A stretch of 64,000 nucleotides of DNA from Streptomyces apocyni (GCF_009739465.1 NZ_WHOM01000044.1:123359-187358); one strand, 5' to 3'. Counted from the stretch's first letter, positions 8,371-17,605 are shown. Numbers and translations: made by a program. Notes: generated by a model from the sequence alone, not told the origin.

Positions 8371-8506
8371 TCGCCACGGTGACAACGACGACGACGGCAA
8401 CGCGGCACGTCGTACATCGTGACCCAGATCGAAGCCCACCCGCTGACTTCGAACATCACCCTTGCCCATGCCGTGTTCGTACGCCGGACGCAGGGGCGAC
8501 GGTCCG

Positions 8507-11506
8507 CTACAAGTCCGTCCCCCGCTGACGTACGGCCGAACCGCCCCGCCCCTTGACGACTTCGAGTTGGGCGTGGATGCGGCGGCGTAGGTCCGCTACG
8601 TGGCTGACGATGCCTACGCTGCGGTCGCGTTCGCGGAGGGTGTCCAGGACGTCGAGGACCTCGTCGAGAGTCTGGTCGTCCAGACTGCCGAAGCCCTCGT
8701 CGATGAAGAGTGTGTCCAGGCGTACACCGCCCGCTTCGTCGGTGACGACGTCGGCGAGACCCAGGGCCAGGGCGAGTGAGGCGAAGAAGGTCTCGCCGCC
8801 GGAGAGGGTCGCGGTGTCGCGCTCGCGGCCGGTCCAGGCGTCGACCACGTGCAGGCCGAGGCCCGAGCGGCCGCGGCCCGTGCGGTCGTCGGAGTGCACC
8901 AGGGTGTAGCGCCCGGACGACATACGCGCCAGCCGTACCGTCGCGGCCGCCGCGACCTGTTCCAGGCGGGCGGCGAGTACGTAGGACTCCAGGCGCATCT
9001 TGCGTTCGTTGTCCGCCGAGGTCCCCGCCGTGAGGGCGGCGAGCCGGGCGACCCGGTCGTACTGGGCGCGGAGGGGGGCGAGTTGGTGCGCTTCGGCTAT
9101 GGCATGGGCGGAGAGGCGGTCGAGTTCGGCGCAGCGGGTGGCTGCCGCGTCGCGTGTCAGGTCCGCTTCACGCAGGCGGCGTTCGGTGGCGTCGGCGGTG
9201 TGCCGGGCCGCCTCGGGGTCGGCGCGCGGGAGTTGGGCGGCGGCGGACGTGTCCGGTTCGGCGAGTACGGCGCGTACGGCGGCCTCCTGCTGCTGCCGTG
9301 CGTCGAGGCGGTGTTGGAGCTCGCGGTGCTGGGCGTCGTCGAGTGCGGCGGCGGCCGCGTCGTCGGGGGTGCGGAACCCGGCGCGGAAGGCGGCGTCGGC
9401 GAGCCGGGCGTCGGCGTCCTTGAGGCGCCTCGCGGTGTCGTCGGCGGCGCGTACGGCTTCGGCTGCCTCGGTGAGCTGGGCGGCCTGCCGCTCCAGGTGA
9501 GCGGCGCGCGTGGCGACGCTTTCCGCGGTGCCGCGCGCCTGGCGCAACTCCGCCTCCAGCGTTGCCTGTTCCTTGTCCAGGGCGTCCCGCAGGGCGGCGC
9601 GTGAGGCGGTGCGGGTCGCGGCCTGCTGCTGGGCGGCGCGCCTGCGGTCGTGTTCGGCCTCGGCGTGGGCGAGAGCCTCGCGGGCGGCGTGCAGCCCGGT
9701 CGCGCTCTCCCGCGCCTCGGTGTACTCGCGGTTCAACGCCTCAGCGGTGGCAGCGAGTTCCGGTGTCGGCGTGTCGCCTGCCGCCGCGTTGGCCGCGGCC
9801 AGGGATTCCCGTACGTCGCCCAGGGCCTGCTCGGCCGTGGCGCGCTGCTCGTCGGCGCGTTGGTAGGCGGCGAGCGCGGCCTCCTCCGCCGGGCGGTCGA
9901 CATGGCCCACGACCTTGCGGGCGGGCGCCGGGTGTTCGGTGGCGCCGCACACCCCGCAGGGCTCACCGTCGGTGAGGCCTTCGGCGAGTTCGGCGGCGAT
10001 GCCCCGCAGCCGCTGTTCCTTGAGGGTGAGCCAGTGCTCGTGCGCGGCGGAGGCGCGCTCCCGGGCGGCGACGGCTAGGTCGCGGGCCTCGGCGGCCTGG
10101 CCGGTCAACTCGTCCCGGCTGCGGGCGGCTTCCCAGCGGGCCTGGGCGGGTTCCAGCTGGCCCGCGAGGTGTTCGGCGCGGGTGGCGGCGTCCTGGGCGT
10201 CCTCGACGCGCTCCTTGAGCGTGGCGCGGGTGGTGTCCCAGTCCTCGAGCCAGCCCGCGGCCTCCTGGAGCGCGTCGTCGTCGACCCGCTGCTCACGCTC
10301 GATGTCGGCGCGTTCCGTGGTGAGTTCCGCGAGCCGGTGCTCGGCGCGGCGGGCGGATTCCAGTCCGCCCAGCTCCTCTAGTGCGCGCCTGGCGGCCGTG
10401 GCCAGGCCCGTCGCTCCGGCGTCGGCGTAGGGCTCGGGCAGGGCGGCTCTGGTCCGGGACTCGTCGGTGCGGGCGCGGCGGTGTTCGGTCTCGGTGGCGG
10501 TACGCAGGGCGAGTGCGGGGGTGACGGCCTCGGCCTTGCGGCCGCGGTCCAGCCGTCGCTGCCACTCCCGTTGTTCATCGGCGCGCTCCGCGAGGCGGTC
10601 CGCGCCCGCGCGGGCCTCGGCGAACCTGCGCTGGAGCCGGTCGGTCTCGCGTACGTCGTCCAACGCCCGGGAGGCCGCCGTGTGGGCGGACTCGGCGGCC
10701 GCCGCCGCGGCGTGGGCGACGGCGAGCCGCTCCCGGGCGCCCGTTCTGGCTACCGCCGCCCAGGTGAGGACGGTGTCCGCGAGTCCTGGTTCGCCTGGCG
10801 TCAGGTCGGGCAGTGGCACCTCGACCGCGCTGCCCGCGGCCTGCTGCATCCGATGCGCGGTGGCGAGCAGCCGGTCGTCACCGGCCCGCACCTCGGCCTC
10901 CGTGGAGCGCCTGCGCTCGGCGAGGTGATCCTCGACGGCGGCGAACCGCCGGGTGTCGAAGAGCTTGCCGAGCAGCTTTCCGCGGGCCTCGGCGTCGGCG
11001 CGCAGAAAGCGCGCGAAGTCGCCTTGGGGAAGGAGAACGACCTGGCAGAACTGGTCCTTGGTCATCCCGAGTAGTTGGCCGATCTCCTCGCCGATCTCCT
11101 GGTGGGAGCGGCTGAGGGCCTTCCAGGTGCCCTGCCGGGCGTCGTATTCGCGCAGCCAGGACTGGGCTTTGTCGGTGGTGGTGCCGGTGCCGCGCTTCTT
11201 GGGGCGCTCCCAGGGCGGCTGCCTGGTGACCTCCAAACGCCGCCCGGCCACGGTCAGTTCGAGGCACACCTCGGTGCGGGTGTCGGGCGCCGCGTGGTCG
11301 CTGCGCAGGGTGCCGGGCTGGCTCTGCCGGGTGCCGGGCACCGACCCGTACAGCGCGTAGCAGACGGCGTCCAGGACGGACGTCTTGCCCGCGCCGGTCG
11401 GGCCGTGCAGCAGGAAGATCCCGGCTTCGGACAGGGTGTCGAAGTCGATGTGCTGGCTGCCGCCGAAGGGGCCGAACGCGGTGACGCTCATGCGGTGCAG
11501 CCTCAT
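8507..11506 (-). CDS. sbcC: Exonuclease SbcCD subunit C (SMC-like ATPase)
   Basis: The 999-residue protein has split ATPase halves at its ends. MRLHRMSVTAFGPFGG and HGPTGAGKTSVLDAV (Walker A) are at the N-terminus. LSGGETFFASLALALGLAD (signature) and LFIDEGFGSLD (Walker B) are at the C-terminus. Between them are long charged coiled coils broken near residue 517 by the zinc hook CGVC. With SbcD it forms the Rad50/Mre11-type nuclease that opens hairpins and processes blocked DNA ends. The ATG at 11506 overlaps the sbcD stop codon by 4 nt (ATGA), so the two are translationally coupled. Confidence 0.95.
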   Translation of the reverse strand: MRLHRMSVTAFGPFGGSQHIDFDTLSEAGIFLLHGPTGAGKTSVLDAVCYALYGSVPGTRQSQPGTLRSDHAAPDTRTEVCLELTVAGRRLEVTRQPPWERPKKRGTGTTTDKAQSWLREYDARQGTWKALSRSHQEIGEEIGQLLGMTKDQFCQVVLLPQGDFARFLRADAEARGKLLGKLFDTRRFAAVEDHLAERRRSTEAEVRAGDDRLLATAHRMQQAAGSAVEVPLPDLTPGEPGLADTVLTWAAVARTGARERLAVAHAAAAAAESAHTAASRALDDVRETDRLQRRFAEARAGADRLAERADEQREWQRRLDRGRKAEAVTPALALRTATETEHRRARTDESRTRAALPEPYADAGATGLATAARRALEELGGLESARRAEHRLAELTTERADIEREQRVDDDALQEAAGWLEDWDTTRATLKERVEDAQDAATRAEHLAGQLEPAQARWEAARSRDELTGQAAEARDLAVAARERASAAHEHWLTLKEQRLRGIAAELAEGLTDGEPCGVCGATEHPAPARKVVGHVDRPAEEAALAAYQRADEQRATAEQALGDVRESLAAANAAAGDTPTPELAATAEALNREYTEARESATGLHAAREALAHAEAEHDRRRAAQQQAATRTASRAALRDALDKEQATLEAELRQARGTAESVATRAAHLERQAAQLTEAAEAVRAADDTARRLKDADARLADAAFRAGFRTPDDAAAAALDDAQHRELQHRLDARQQQEAAVRAVLAEPDTSAAAQLPRADPEAARHTADATERRLREADLTRDAAATRCAELDRLSAHAIAEAHQLAPLRAQYDRVARLAALTAGTSADNERKMRLESYVLAARLEQVAAAATVRLARMSSGRYTLVHSDDRTGRGRSGLGLHVVDAWTGRERDTATLSGGETFFASLALALGLADVVTDEAGGVRLDTLFIDEGFGSLDDQTLDEVLDVLDTLRERDRSVGIVSHVADLRRRIHAQLEVVKGRGGSAVRQRGTDL

Positions 11507-12666
11507 CGGGCGACCTCGCGCTGTGCCTCCAGGGCCTGCGTGGCGTCGAACGCGCCCCGCAGCACGGTGCGTTCGTGTGGGTCGGGTGCACTGCCCCGTA
11601 CGTGGGCCACGAAGTCCTCGGCGATCTGTTGCTCGGAGCGTCCCTTGAGGCGCTGGGCGTACGACACGGCCGGGTCGTCGGCGGTCTTTTCGGGCGCGAA
11701 GACGAGGCTCAGTACGTGCGCGAAGCGCTCGGCGAGTCTGGCCATGGGCTCGGCCGGGCGCACCGGGTCGGTGAGGGTGGCCTCCACCCAGGCGTCGGTG
11801 GCGGTGTCCCACCGGGGGTCGGTGAGCAGTGCGTCCAGCGTGCCGGAGATCCGGGCCAGCGGGCGCGGCACCGGGCAGTCGACGCGTTCGGCGTGTACCT
11901 CGCCGCCGGGGCCGAGGTCGATCAGCCACATGCTCTTGCGGTGCGACGCTTCGGAGAAGGAGTACGCGAGCGGGGACCCGGAGTAGCGGACCCGCTCGGA
12001 GACGGTCTGGGCGCTGTGCAGATGCCCGAGTGCCGCGTAGTCGACGCCGTCGAAGACCGCGGCGGGTACGGAGTCGACGCCGCCGACGGTGATGTCCCGC
12101 TCGCTGTCGCTCGGCTCGCCTCCGGTGACGAAGGCGTGCGCCAGCACCACGGACCTGGTGCCGTGCGGCCGCCCGGCGAGGTCGGCGCGCACCTGGTCCA
12201 TGGCGGCGCCGAGCACCGCCTCGTGCCCGGCCTTGTCCAGTTGGAAGGTGTCCTTGACCAGGGTGGGCTCCAGGTACGGCAGCCCGTAGAAGGCCACGTC
12301 GCCGTGCTCGTCCGCGAGGAGTACGGGCTCGCCGCACCGGGCGGGCTCGGTGCGCAGGTGGATGCCCGCCTTGCCGATCAGTCCGGCGCCGACGCCGAGG
12401 CGGCGCGCCGAGTCGTGGTTCCCGGAGATCATCACCGTGGGGACGCCGAGGTCGGCCAGCCGGTGCAGCGCCGTGTCGAAGAGCTCCACCGCGGTGAGCG
12501 GCGGCACGGCCCTGTCGTACACGTCACCCGCGACGACGACCGCGTCGACCCGTTCCTCGCGCGCGGTCGTCACGAGGTGGTCGATGAAGGCGGCCTGCGC
12601 GTCGAGCAGGTTCACCCGGTGCAGGGACCGTCCCAGGTGCCAGTCAGAGGTATGCAGGAACCTCAT
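11503..12666 (-). CDS. sbcD: Exonuclease SbcCD subunit D (Mre11-like nuclease)
   Basis: The 387-residue calcineurin-fold phosphoesterase shows all metal motifs in order: TSDWHLGR near residue 6, GDVYDRA, SGNHDS, and ALGHLHSAQ around residue 225. SbcD supplies the Mn-dependent nuclease centre and SbcC the ATP-driven clamp. It is the first gene of the operon and overlaps sbcC by 4 nt. Length and motif spacing match bacterial SbcD. The 221-bp upstream gap (12667-12887) contains no gene and should hold the operon promoter. Confidence 0.95.
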   Translation of the reverse strand: MRFLHTSDWHLGRSLHRVNLLDAQAAFIDHLVTTAREERVDAVVVAGDVYDRAVPPLTAVELFDTALHRLADLGVPTVMISGNHDSARRLGVGAGLIGKAGIHLRTEPARCGEPVLLADEHGDVAFYGLPYLEPTLVKDTFQLDKAGHEAVLGAAMDQVRADLAGRPHGTRSVVLAHAFVTGGEPSDSERDITVGGVDSVPAAVFDGVDYAALGHLHSAQTVSERVRYSGSPLAYSFSEASHRKSMWLIDLGPGGEVHAERVDCPVPRPLARISGTLDALLTDPRWDTATDAWVEATLTDPVRPAEPMARLAERFAHVLSLVFAPEKTADDPAVSYAQRLKGRSEQQIAEDFVAHVRGSAPDPHERTVLRGAFDATQALEAQREVAR

Positions 12667-12887
12667 GAACCCACCCCGGCCCGCGTGTCCTGCACGTCCT
12701 GCGTGTCACGCGTGTCCCGCATCGCTCCCCTTGCTCCCCGTGCTCCGCTGCTCCGCAGCTCCGCCCCTGATTCCCCGTTTCTCGCGCGTCTCAGTGTGCC
12801 ACTGGTGTCCGGGGTGGATTGCCCGTACGGGAGAGTGCGCGCAGCGCGCGAGGGGGTGCGGCGGCGTGCGCGCGTACGTACGGGCTC

Positions 12888-13514
12888 TCAGGCGTCGCCG
12901 TACGCCTCCGCGCCCAGGGCCAGGACCGCCGTGCCCGCGGTCGCGTCGGCGAGCCAGCCGCGGAAGGTGTCGACGTCCGCGTCCGGCAGTCCGATCTCGA
13001 TGGTGACGGCCTCGCCGTAGCGCACGTCACGTACCGCGCGGCCGGTCATCCGCAGGTCGTTCTCCAGCTTGCCCGCGCGCTGGTGGTCAACGGTGATGGT
13101 GGCCAGCCGGAACCGCCGCCTGGTGAGCGTGCCGAGCGTGTCCAGGGCTTCGCCCACCGCGCCTCCGTACGCCCTGATGAGACCGCCCGCGCCCAGTTTG
13201 ACGCCACCGAAGTAGCGGGTGACGACGGCGACGACGTACCGCATATCGCGGCGCAGCAGCATCTGGAGCATCGGCGCGCCCGCGGTGCCGCCGGGTTCGC
13301 CGTCGTCGCTCGCCTTCTGTACGGAGGCGTCGGCGCCGATGACGTACGCCCAGCAGTGGTGGCTGGCGGTGGGGTGCTCTTTTCGGACGCGGGCGAGGAA
13401 CTCCTGGGCTTCCTGCTCGGTGGCGGCGGGGGCGAGCGCGCACAGGAAGCGTGAGCGGCTGACCTCGGTCTCATGCACGCCCTCGCGGGCCACGGTGCGG
13501 TACTCGTCCTGCAT
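12888..13514 (-). CDS. YigZ/IMPACT family protein
   Basis: The 208-residue product has the IMPACT-type N-terminal domain (SRSRFLCALAPAATEQEAQE ... KASDDGEPGGTAGAPML) with the family's DDGEPxGTAG signature. A YVVAVVTRYFGGVKLGAGGL block and a C-terminal DUF1949-like ferredoxin-fold domain follow (RFRLATITVDHQRAGKLEND). Members are thought to influence translation or bind RNA; the biochemical role in bacteria is unsettled. The lactonase gene lies 43 bp upstream on the same strand. Confidence 0.88.
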   Translation of the reverse strand: MQDEYRTVAREGVHETEVSRSRFLCALAPAATEQEAQEFLARVRKEHPTASHHCWAYVIGADASVQKASDDGEPGGTAGAPMLQMLLRRDMRYVVAVVTRYFGGVKLGAGGLIRAYGGAVGEALDTLGTLTRRRFRLATITVDHQRAGKLENDLRMTGRAVRDVRYGEAVTIEIGLPDADVDTFRGWLADATAGTAVLALGAEAYGDA

Positions 13515-13557
13515 CAGGCCAGCGTAGGCGCTGGCGGTGACAGGGCCGGAGTCAGCC

Positions 13558-14472
13558 TCAGCCTGCGAACGGGGTGCCCGGCAGTCCCTGGCCCACGTCC
13601 GGCAGGACCAGGACGGAGCCGGACAGCGGGTGCGGGTCGCTCAGGCCGGTGCGGGCCGTGGTGATGTAGAGGTCACGCAGTCCGGCGCCGCCGAAGGCGC
13701 AGGCGGTCGGGCGGCGTACGGGCAGCTCGACCGTACGGTCCAGGGTGCCGCGCGGGGTGTACCGGCGCAGGTGTCCGCCGTCCCAGAGCGCGACCCAGAC
13801 GCAGCCGTCGGCGTCGACGGTGAGGCCGTCCGGGGTGCCAGCGGCGGGGTCGATGGCCGCGAGGGGGCGCCGGTCGGCCGGGACACCGTCTGCCATACGG
13901 CAGACGTCGATGCGGCCAGTGAGGCTGTCGATGTAGTAGAGGAGAGTGCCGTCGGGGCTCCAGCCGGTGCCGTTGCTGACGCCGACGGCGTCGAAGACGG
14001 TGGTGACGGAGGCGTCGGGGGCGATTCGGGTGAGGTGTCCGCCGCCGTCGGCCTCGTCGTAGCGCATGGTGCCCGCCCACAGGGAGCCGTCCGGGGCGAC
14101 GGCCGCGTCGTTGCCCCGGCGGCCGGGCACGGGATCGTGGACCAGCCAGGAGAACGTCCAGTCGGCATCGGCATCGGCGTGGGCGTCGGCGTCGTACCGC
14201 CCGATGCCGTCCCGTAGGTTGACGACCAGGCCGCCGCCCGCTCGTGGCTTGGCCGCACCGACGTGCTGTTCGGTGGCCAGGATGGTGCGGTGACCGGTGG
14301 CGGGCGCGTAGGTGTGGACGCGGGAGCCGAGGACGTCCACCCAGATGAGCCGCTGGGTGACCGGGTCCCAGGTGGGGCCCTCTCCCAGGGCCGCGCTCTC
14401 GCGGACCGCGACCTCGACTCTGACGCGGGAGCCGATCCCGATCCCTACCCCACCCCCGGCCTCGGTGCTCAC
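13558..14472 (-). CDS. SMP-30/gluconolactonase family lactonase
   Basis: The product has 304 residues and a six-bladed beta-propeller fold. Metal ligands of the family are visible: Glu in ALGEGPTWDP, Asn in VGVSNGTGWSPDG, and Asp in TPDGLTVDADG. Such enzymes hydrolyse aldonolactones to aldonic acids. With the zinc dehydrogenase and the enolase-superfamily dehydratase of the same locus it fits step two of an oxidative sugar pathway. The GTG at 14472 overlaps the iclR stop by 4 nt, so it is co-transcribed with the regulator. An unusual DADAHADADAD low-complexity insert sits at about residues 90-100. Confidence 0.82.
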   Translation of the reverse strand: MSTEAGGGVGIGIGSRVRVEVAVRESAALGEGPTWDPVTQRLIWVDVLGSRVHTYAPATGHRTILATEQHVGAAKPRAGGGLVVNLRDGIGRYDADAHADADADWTFSWLVHDPVPGRRGNDAAVAPDGSLWAGTMRYDEADGGGHLTRIAPDASVTTVFDAVGVSNGTGWSPDGTLLYYIDSLTGRIDVCRMADGVPADRRPLAAIDPAAGTPDGLTVDADGCVWVALWDGGHLRRYTPRGTLDRTVELPVRRPTACAFGGAGLRDLYITTARTGLSDPHPLSGSVLVLPDVGQGLPGTPFAG

Positions 14473-15239
14473 CTGACGCCCCGGTGGCCAAGCCGCCCGG
14501 AGAGGTCGCCCGCGCCCTTGGCCGCCAGCTCGGCCAGCTCGCCCTCCCGCTCCTCGTTCCACCGGATCATGGGTACGGAGATGGACAGGGCGGCCACCAC
14601 CCGGCCCGCGCTGTCGCGCACGGGGGCGGCGACGCAGCTCACGTCCGGGTTGGACTCGCGGTGTTCGACGGCGATGCCGCGGGTACGGATCTCGGCGAGC
14701 GCGGTGCGCAGCGCGTCCGGATCGGTGATGCTGGCCGGGGTCATCGCGGCGAGTTCGTTGTGCCCCAGGCGGGCGTCCAACTCGTCGGCGGGCAGGGCGG
14801 CGAGCAGCATCTTGCCGACCGATGTGCAGTGTGCGGGGAGTCTGCGGCCCGCCGCGGAGACCATCCGCACCGCGTGGGTGGAGTCCACCTTGGCGATGTA
14901 GATGACGTCGGTGTCCTCCAGGATCGCGACGTGGACGGTCTCGTCGCAGGTCTCGGCGACCTCGCGGGCCACTCGCTGGCCTTCGGCGGCGAGGTCGAGC
15001 TGTTCCGCGTACCGGCTGCCGAGTTGGTAGGTGCGCACGCCGAGGCGGTAGCGGCCGGGCTGTTCGGGCACAGGCACCAGGTAGGAGCGAGCGGCCAGGG
15101 TGGTGAGCAGCTCGTGCACGGTGGTGCGCGGGAGTTGGAGCCTGCGGGTGACCTCGGGCGCGGAGAGCGTCCCGTCGCCTTCGAGGAAGAGCTCGAGTAT
15201 GTCCAGTGCCCTGGTCACCGCGGGAACCAGCCGCCCCAT
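14469..15239 (-). CDS. IclR family transcriptional regulator
   Basis: The 256-residue protein has an N-terminal winged HTH (VTRALDILELFLEGDGTLSA ... LQLPRTTVHELLTTLAARSY) and a C-terminal GAF-like effector domain (ETVHVAILEDTDVIYIAKVD ... CTSVGKMLLAALPADEL). It is divergent from the dehydratase gene, and the shared upstream region carries CGATATNNCGAAC-like sites. Similar sites 15 kb away suggest it also controls the arabinofuranosidase and furanose importer. The ATG at 15239 is preceded by GGAGGTC with short spacing; GTG codons four and five codons upstream are alternatives. Confidence 0.88.
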   Translation of the reverse strand: MGRLVPAVTRALDILELFLEGDGTLSAPEVTRRLQLPRTTVHELLTTLAARSYLVPVPEQPGRYRLGVRTYQLGSRYAEQLDLAAEGQRVAREVAETCDETVHVAILEDTDVIYIAKVDSTHAVRMVSAAGRRLPAHCTSVGKMLLAALPADELDARLGHNELAAMTPASITDPDALRTALAEIRTRGIAVEHRESNPDVSCVAAPVRDSAGRVVAALSISVPMIRWNEEREGELAELAAKGAGDLSGRLGHRGVR

Positions 15240-15279
15240 GACCTCCACCACCTCTCCGTTCGAGACTTCGGGCAGCGCC

Positions 15280-15292
15280 CGATATAACGAAC
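15280..15292 (+). promoter_or_regulatory. CGATATNNCGAAC-type operator upstream of iclR
   Basis: CGATATAACGAAC lies about 40 nt upstream of the iclR start. The same 13-mer with different central bases is found at 17736 and 30393, and near matches at 15392, 15411 and 30172. Placement suggests autoregulation of the IclR-family gene. Confidence 0.55.
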
Positions 15293-15356
15293 ATAGGCTA
15301 GCCACAGCCACGTTCGCGGGCAATGCTCGTGCCGTCGCCATCCGCTGCGCGACCCA

Positions 15357-15386
15357 TTGACACCCCCACGGGACCCTGACTACGGT
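15357..15386 (+). promoter_or_regulatory. Promoter of the dehydratase-dehydrogenase operon
   Basis: TTGACA (15357-15362) is followed after 18 bp by TACGGT (15381-15386), a good vegetative -35/-10 pair for Streptomyces. The operator sequences at 15392-15424 lie directly downstream, over the likely transcription start, which fits repression. The same TACGGT -10 box recurs at 30363. Confidence 0.6.
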
Positions 15387-15391
15387 CACGC

Positions 15392-15424
15392 CAACATTTC
15401 GAACGTGTGCCGAAATATCGAACG
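15392..15424. promoter_or_regulatory. Double operator downstream of the dehydratase promoter
   Basis: CAACATTTCGAAC (15392-15404) and, on the other strand, CGATATTTCGGC (within 15409-15420) are two imperfect copies of the CGATATNNCGAAC motif, arranged about 20 bp apart. They follow the -10 box and precede the GTG start, the expected place for an IclR-type repressor. Confidence 0.55.
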
Positions 15425-15443
15425 GACTCTGGGGGCAACTGCC

Positions 15444-16598
15444 GTGCGCATCACGGGAATCAGCACTCATGTCGTGGGGACGCCCTGGCGCAACCTGACT
15501 TATGTGCTCGTGCACACCGACGAGGGTCTCACCGGCGTCGGCGAGACCCGCATGCTCGGCCACACGGACGCGCTGATCGGCTATCTCCGCGAGGCCGAGG
15601 CGAACCACATCGCCGGGTCCGACCCGTTCGCGGTCGAGGATCTCGTGCGGCGGATGAAGTACGGCGACTACGGCCGGGCGGGCGAGATCGTCATGTCCGG
15701 CATCGCGGTCGTCGAGATGGCCTGTTGGGACATCAAGGGCAAGGCGCTCGGGGTTCCGGTCTGGCAGTTGCTCGGCGGCCAGGTGACCGACCAGGTCCCG
15801 GCGTACGCCAACGGCTGGTACACCACGGAGCGCACCCCCGAGGCGTACCATCAGGCGGCCCAGGCGGTGGTGGCACGCGGCTACCGCGCGCTGAAGATCG
15901 ACCCGTTCGGTACGGGGCACTTCGAACTCGACGCCGAGCAGAGCCGGTACGCGGTCTCGCTGATCGAGGCGGTACGGGACGCGATCGGCCCGGACACGGA
16001 GCTGATGCTGGAGATGCACGGCCGGTTCAGCCCGGCCACGGCGGTGCGGCTGGCCAGGGAGCTGGCGCCGTTCAAGCCCGCCTGGCTGGAGGAGCCGGTG
16101 CCGCCGGAGAACCTCAAGGCGCTGGAGAAGGTGGCACGGAAGGTCGACATGCCGGTGGCGACCGGGGAACGTATCCATGACCGGATCGAGTTCCGGGAGC
16201 TCTTCGAGTCCCAGGCGGCGGACATCATCCAGCCCGATGTGGGGCATATCGGCGGCATTCTGGAGACCCGCAAACTGGCGGCGACCGCCGAGACGCACTA
16301 CCTGCTCGTCGCCCCGCACAACGTCGGCGGCTCGGTGCTCACCGCCGCCTCGCTGCAAGTCGCCGCCTGCACCCCGAACTTCAAGGTTCTGGAGCACTTC
16401 AACGATTTCGCGGACGCGGAGATCAAGAAGGTGGTGCGCGGAGCGCCCGAGGTGGACCCCGAGACGGGCTGCTTCACGGTTTCGCACGCCCCGGGCCTGG
16501 GGGTCGAGCTGGATGTCGACGCCGCGGCCGAGTTCCCGCAGCAGAAGGCCCGCTTCGACCTGTGGGCCGACGGCTGGGAACAGCGGGCCCCGAAGTGA
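15444..16598 (+). CDS. Enolase-superfamily sugar-acid dehydratase (mandelate racemase/MLE group)
   Basis: The product has 384 residues. The N-terminal capping domain (ITGISTHVVGTPWRNLTYVL) is followed by a TIM barrel with ordered motifs: ALKIDPF (Lys), MLEMHGRFSP (first metal position, Glu rather than the usual Asp), AWLEEPV (Glu), ATGERIHDR (Glu), IIQPDVGHIGGI and APHNVGG. The layout is closest to galactonate-dehydratase-like members, which dehydrate aldonates to 2-keto-3-deoxy acids. The substrate is unproven. The GTG at 15444 has a GGGGG site 8 nt upstream. The dehydrogenase gene overlaps its stop by 4 nt. Confidence 0.85.
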   Translation: MRITGISTHVVGTPWRNLTYVLVHTDEGLTGVGETRMLGHTDALIGYLREAEANHIAGSDPFAVEDLVRRMKYGDYGRAGEIVMSGIAVVEMACWDIKGKALGVPVWQLLGGQVTDQVPAYANGWYTTERTPEAYHQAAQAVVARGYRALKIDPFGTGHFELDAEQSRYAVSLIEAVRDAIGPDTELMLEMHGRFSPATAVRLARELAPFKPAWLEEPVPPENLKALEKVARKVDMPVATGERIHDRIEFRELFESQAADIIQPDVGHIGGILETRKLAATAETHYLLVAPHNVGGSVLTAASLQVAACTPNFKVLEHFNDFADAEIKKVVRGAPEVDPETGCFTVSHAPGLGVELDVDAAAEFPQQKARFDLWADGWEQRAPK

Positions 16599-17605
16599 GC
16601 CGCGCGCTGATCGTCGACCGGCCCGGCAGCCACCGCCTGGTACGCCGGGACGAGCCGGTACCCGGGCCCGGCGAGGTGCTGGTGCGGGTCGCCGCGGCCG
16701 GGATCTGCATGAGCGACCGTGAGGTGTACGACGGCCATCGCGCCGCCAGCTATGTGCGCTACCCGATCACGCCGGGCCATGAGTGGTCCGGGACCGTGCG
16801 GGCGGTGGGCGAGGGCGTCGATCCCGCGCTCGTCGGCCGGAAGACGGTCGCCGAGGGGTTCCGGGCCTGTGGGGTGTGTGAGCGCTGCCGGTGCGGCGAG
16901 ACGAGTCTGTGCGGGGGTGGGTACGCCGAGACCGGATTCACCGAACCGGGCGCGTTCGCGGACCATCTGACCGTGCCCGCCCGGCTGTTGCACCCGCTGG
17001 CCGACGACGCGGACCTGCGGGCCGCCGCCCTGCTGGAACCCGCCGCCGTGATCGCCGCCGCGGTCCGCACCGGGCGGCCACGCCCCGGCGAGCGGATCGC
17101 GGTGGTCGGCGCGGGCACCCTGGGGCTGCTCGCGACGCAGTTGCTGGCCGCGGTCTCGCCCGCCCGGCTGACCGTGGTCGATCCCCGTACGGCACGCGGC
17201 GAGCAGGCCCTGCGGTTCGGGGCCAGTGAGAGCCTGGTGCCCGAGGAGGCCGCGGTCCTGGACGGCGTCTTCGACCTGGTCGTGGAGACCGCGGGGGCGC
17301 CCTCCACGGCGGCCTCGTCCTGTCTGCTGGCGCGCAGGGGCGGCCGGGTGGTGCTCACGGGGATGTTCGCCCCGGGCGCCGACGGCATCGATCCGGTGCA
17401 TCTGTCGGTGAGTCAGCTGGAGGTGCGCAGCGTCTTCGGTGCCCCGTCCCGCGCGTGGTCGGACGCGGTGCGGGCGTTGGGCACCGGACTGCTCGACCCG
17501 GCCCCGTTGATCACCCACGAGTTCCCGCTGGAGCGGTTCGGGGAGGCGATCGATCTGGTCGGCGGCGGCGATCCGAAGACCGGGAAGGTCCTGTTGCGCC
17601 CCTAG
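16595..17605 (+). CDS. Zinc-dependent alcohol/sugar dehydrogenase (MDR family)
   Basis: The product has 336 residues. Catalytic zinc ligands appear in GICMSDREVYDG (Cys) and TPGHEWSG (His, Glu). The structural-zinc lobe CGVCERCRCGETSLC keeps the C-x2-C-x2-C-x7-C spacing. The NAD-binding motif is VVGAGTLGLLATQLL. It probably oxidises a sugar or sugar alcohol. Together with the adjacent lactonase and dehydratase it would supply the first step of a non-phosphorylative route. The GTG start at 16595 overlaps the dehydratase stop (GTGA). Confidence 0.88.
   Translation: MSRALIVDRPGSHRLVRRDEPVPGPGEVLVRVAAAGICMSDREVYDGHRAASYVRYPITPGHEWSGTVRAVGEGVDPALVGRKTVAEGFRACGVCERCRCGETSLCGGGYAETGFTEPGAFADHLTVPARLLHPLADDADLRAAALLEPAAVIAAAVRTGRPRPGERIAVVGAGTLGLLATQLLAAVSPARLTVVDPRTARGEQALRFGASESLVPEEAAVLDGVFDLVVETAGAPSTAASSCLLARRGGRVVLTGMFAPGADGIDPVHLSVSQLEVRSVFGAPSRAWSDAVRALGTGLLDPAPLITHEFPLERFGEAIDLVGGGDPKTGKVLLRP

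Noticed and set aside
11507..12337. The sbcC frame stays open far beyond its start, giving a 1276-residue ORF.
   Set aside because: The extra N-terminal 277 residues are Arg/Pro/Gly-rich and lie antiparallel-free inside sbcD on the same strand; the ATG at 11506 begins a perfect SbcC N-terminus and overlaps the sbcD stop by 4 nt.
14473..15294. The lactonase frame is open through the whole iclR gene.
   Set aside because: The translation there is a low-complexity shadow of iclR; the GTG at 14472 gives a normal SMP-30 length and a 4-nt overlap.
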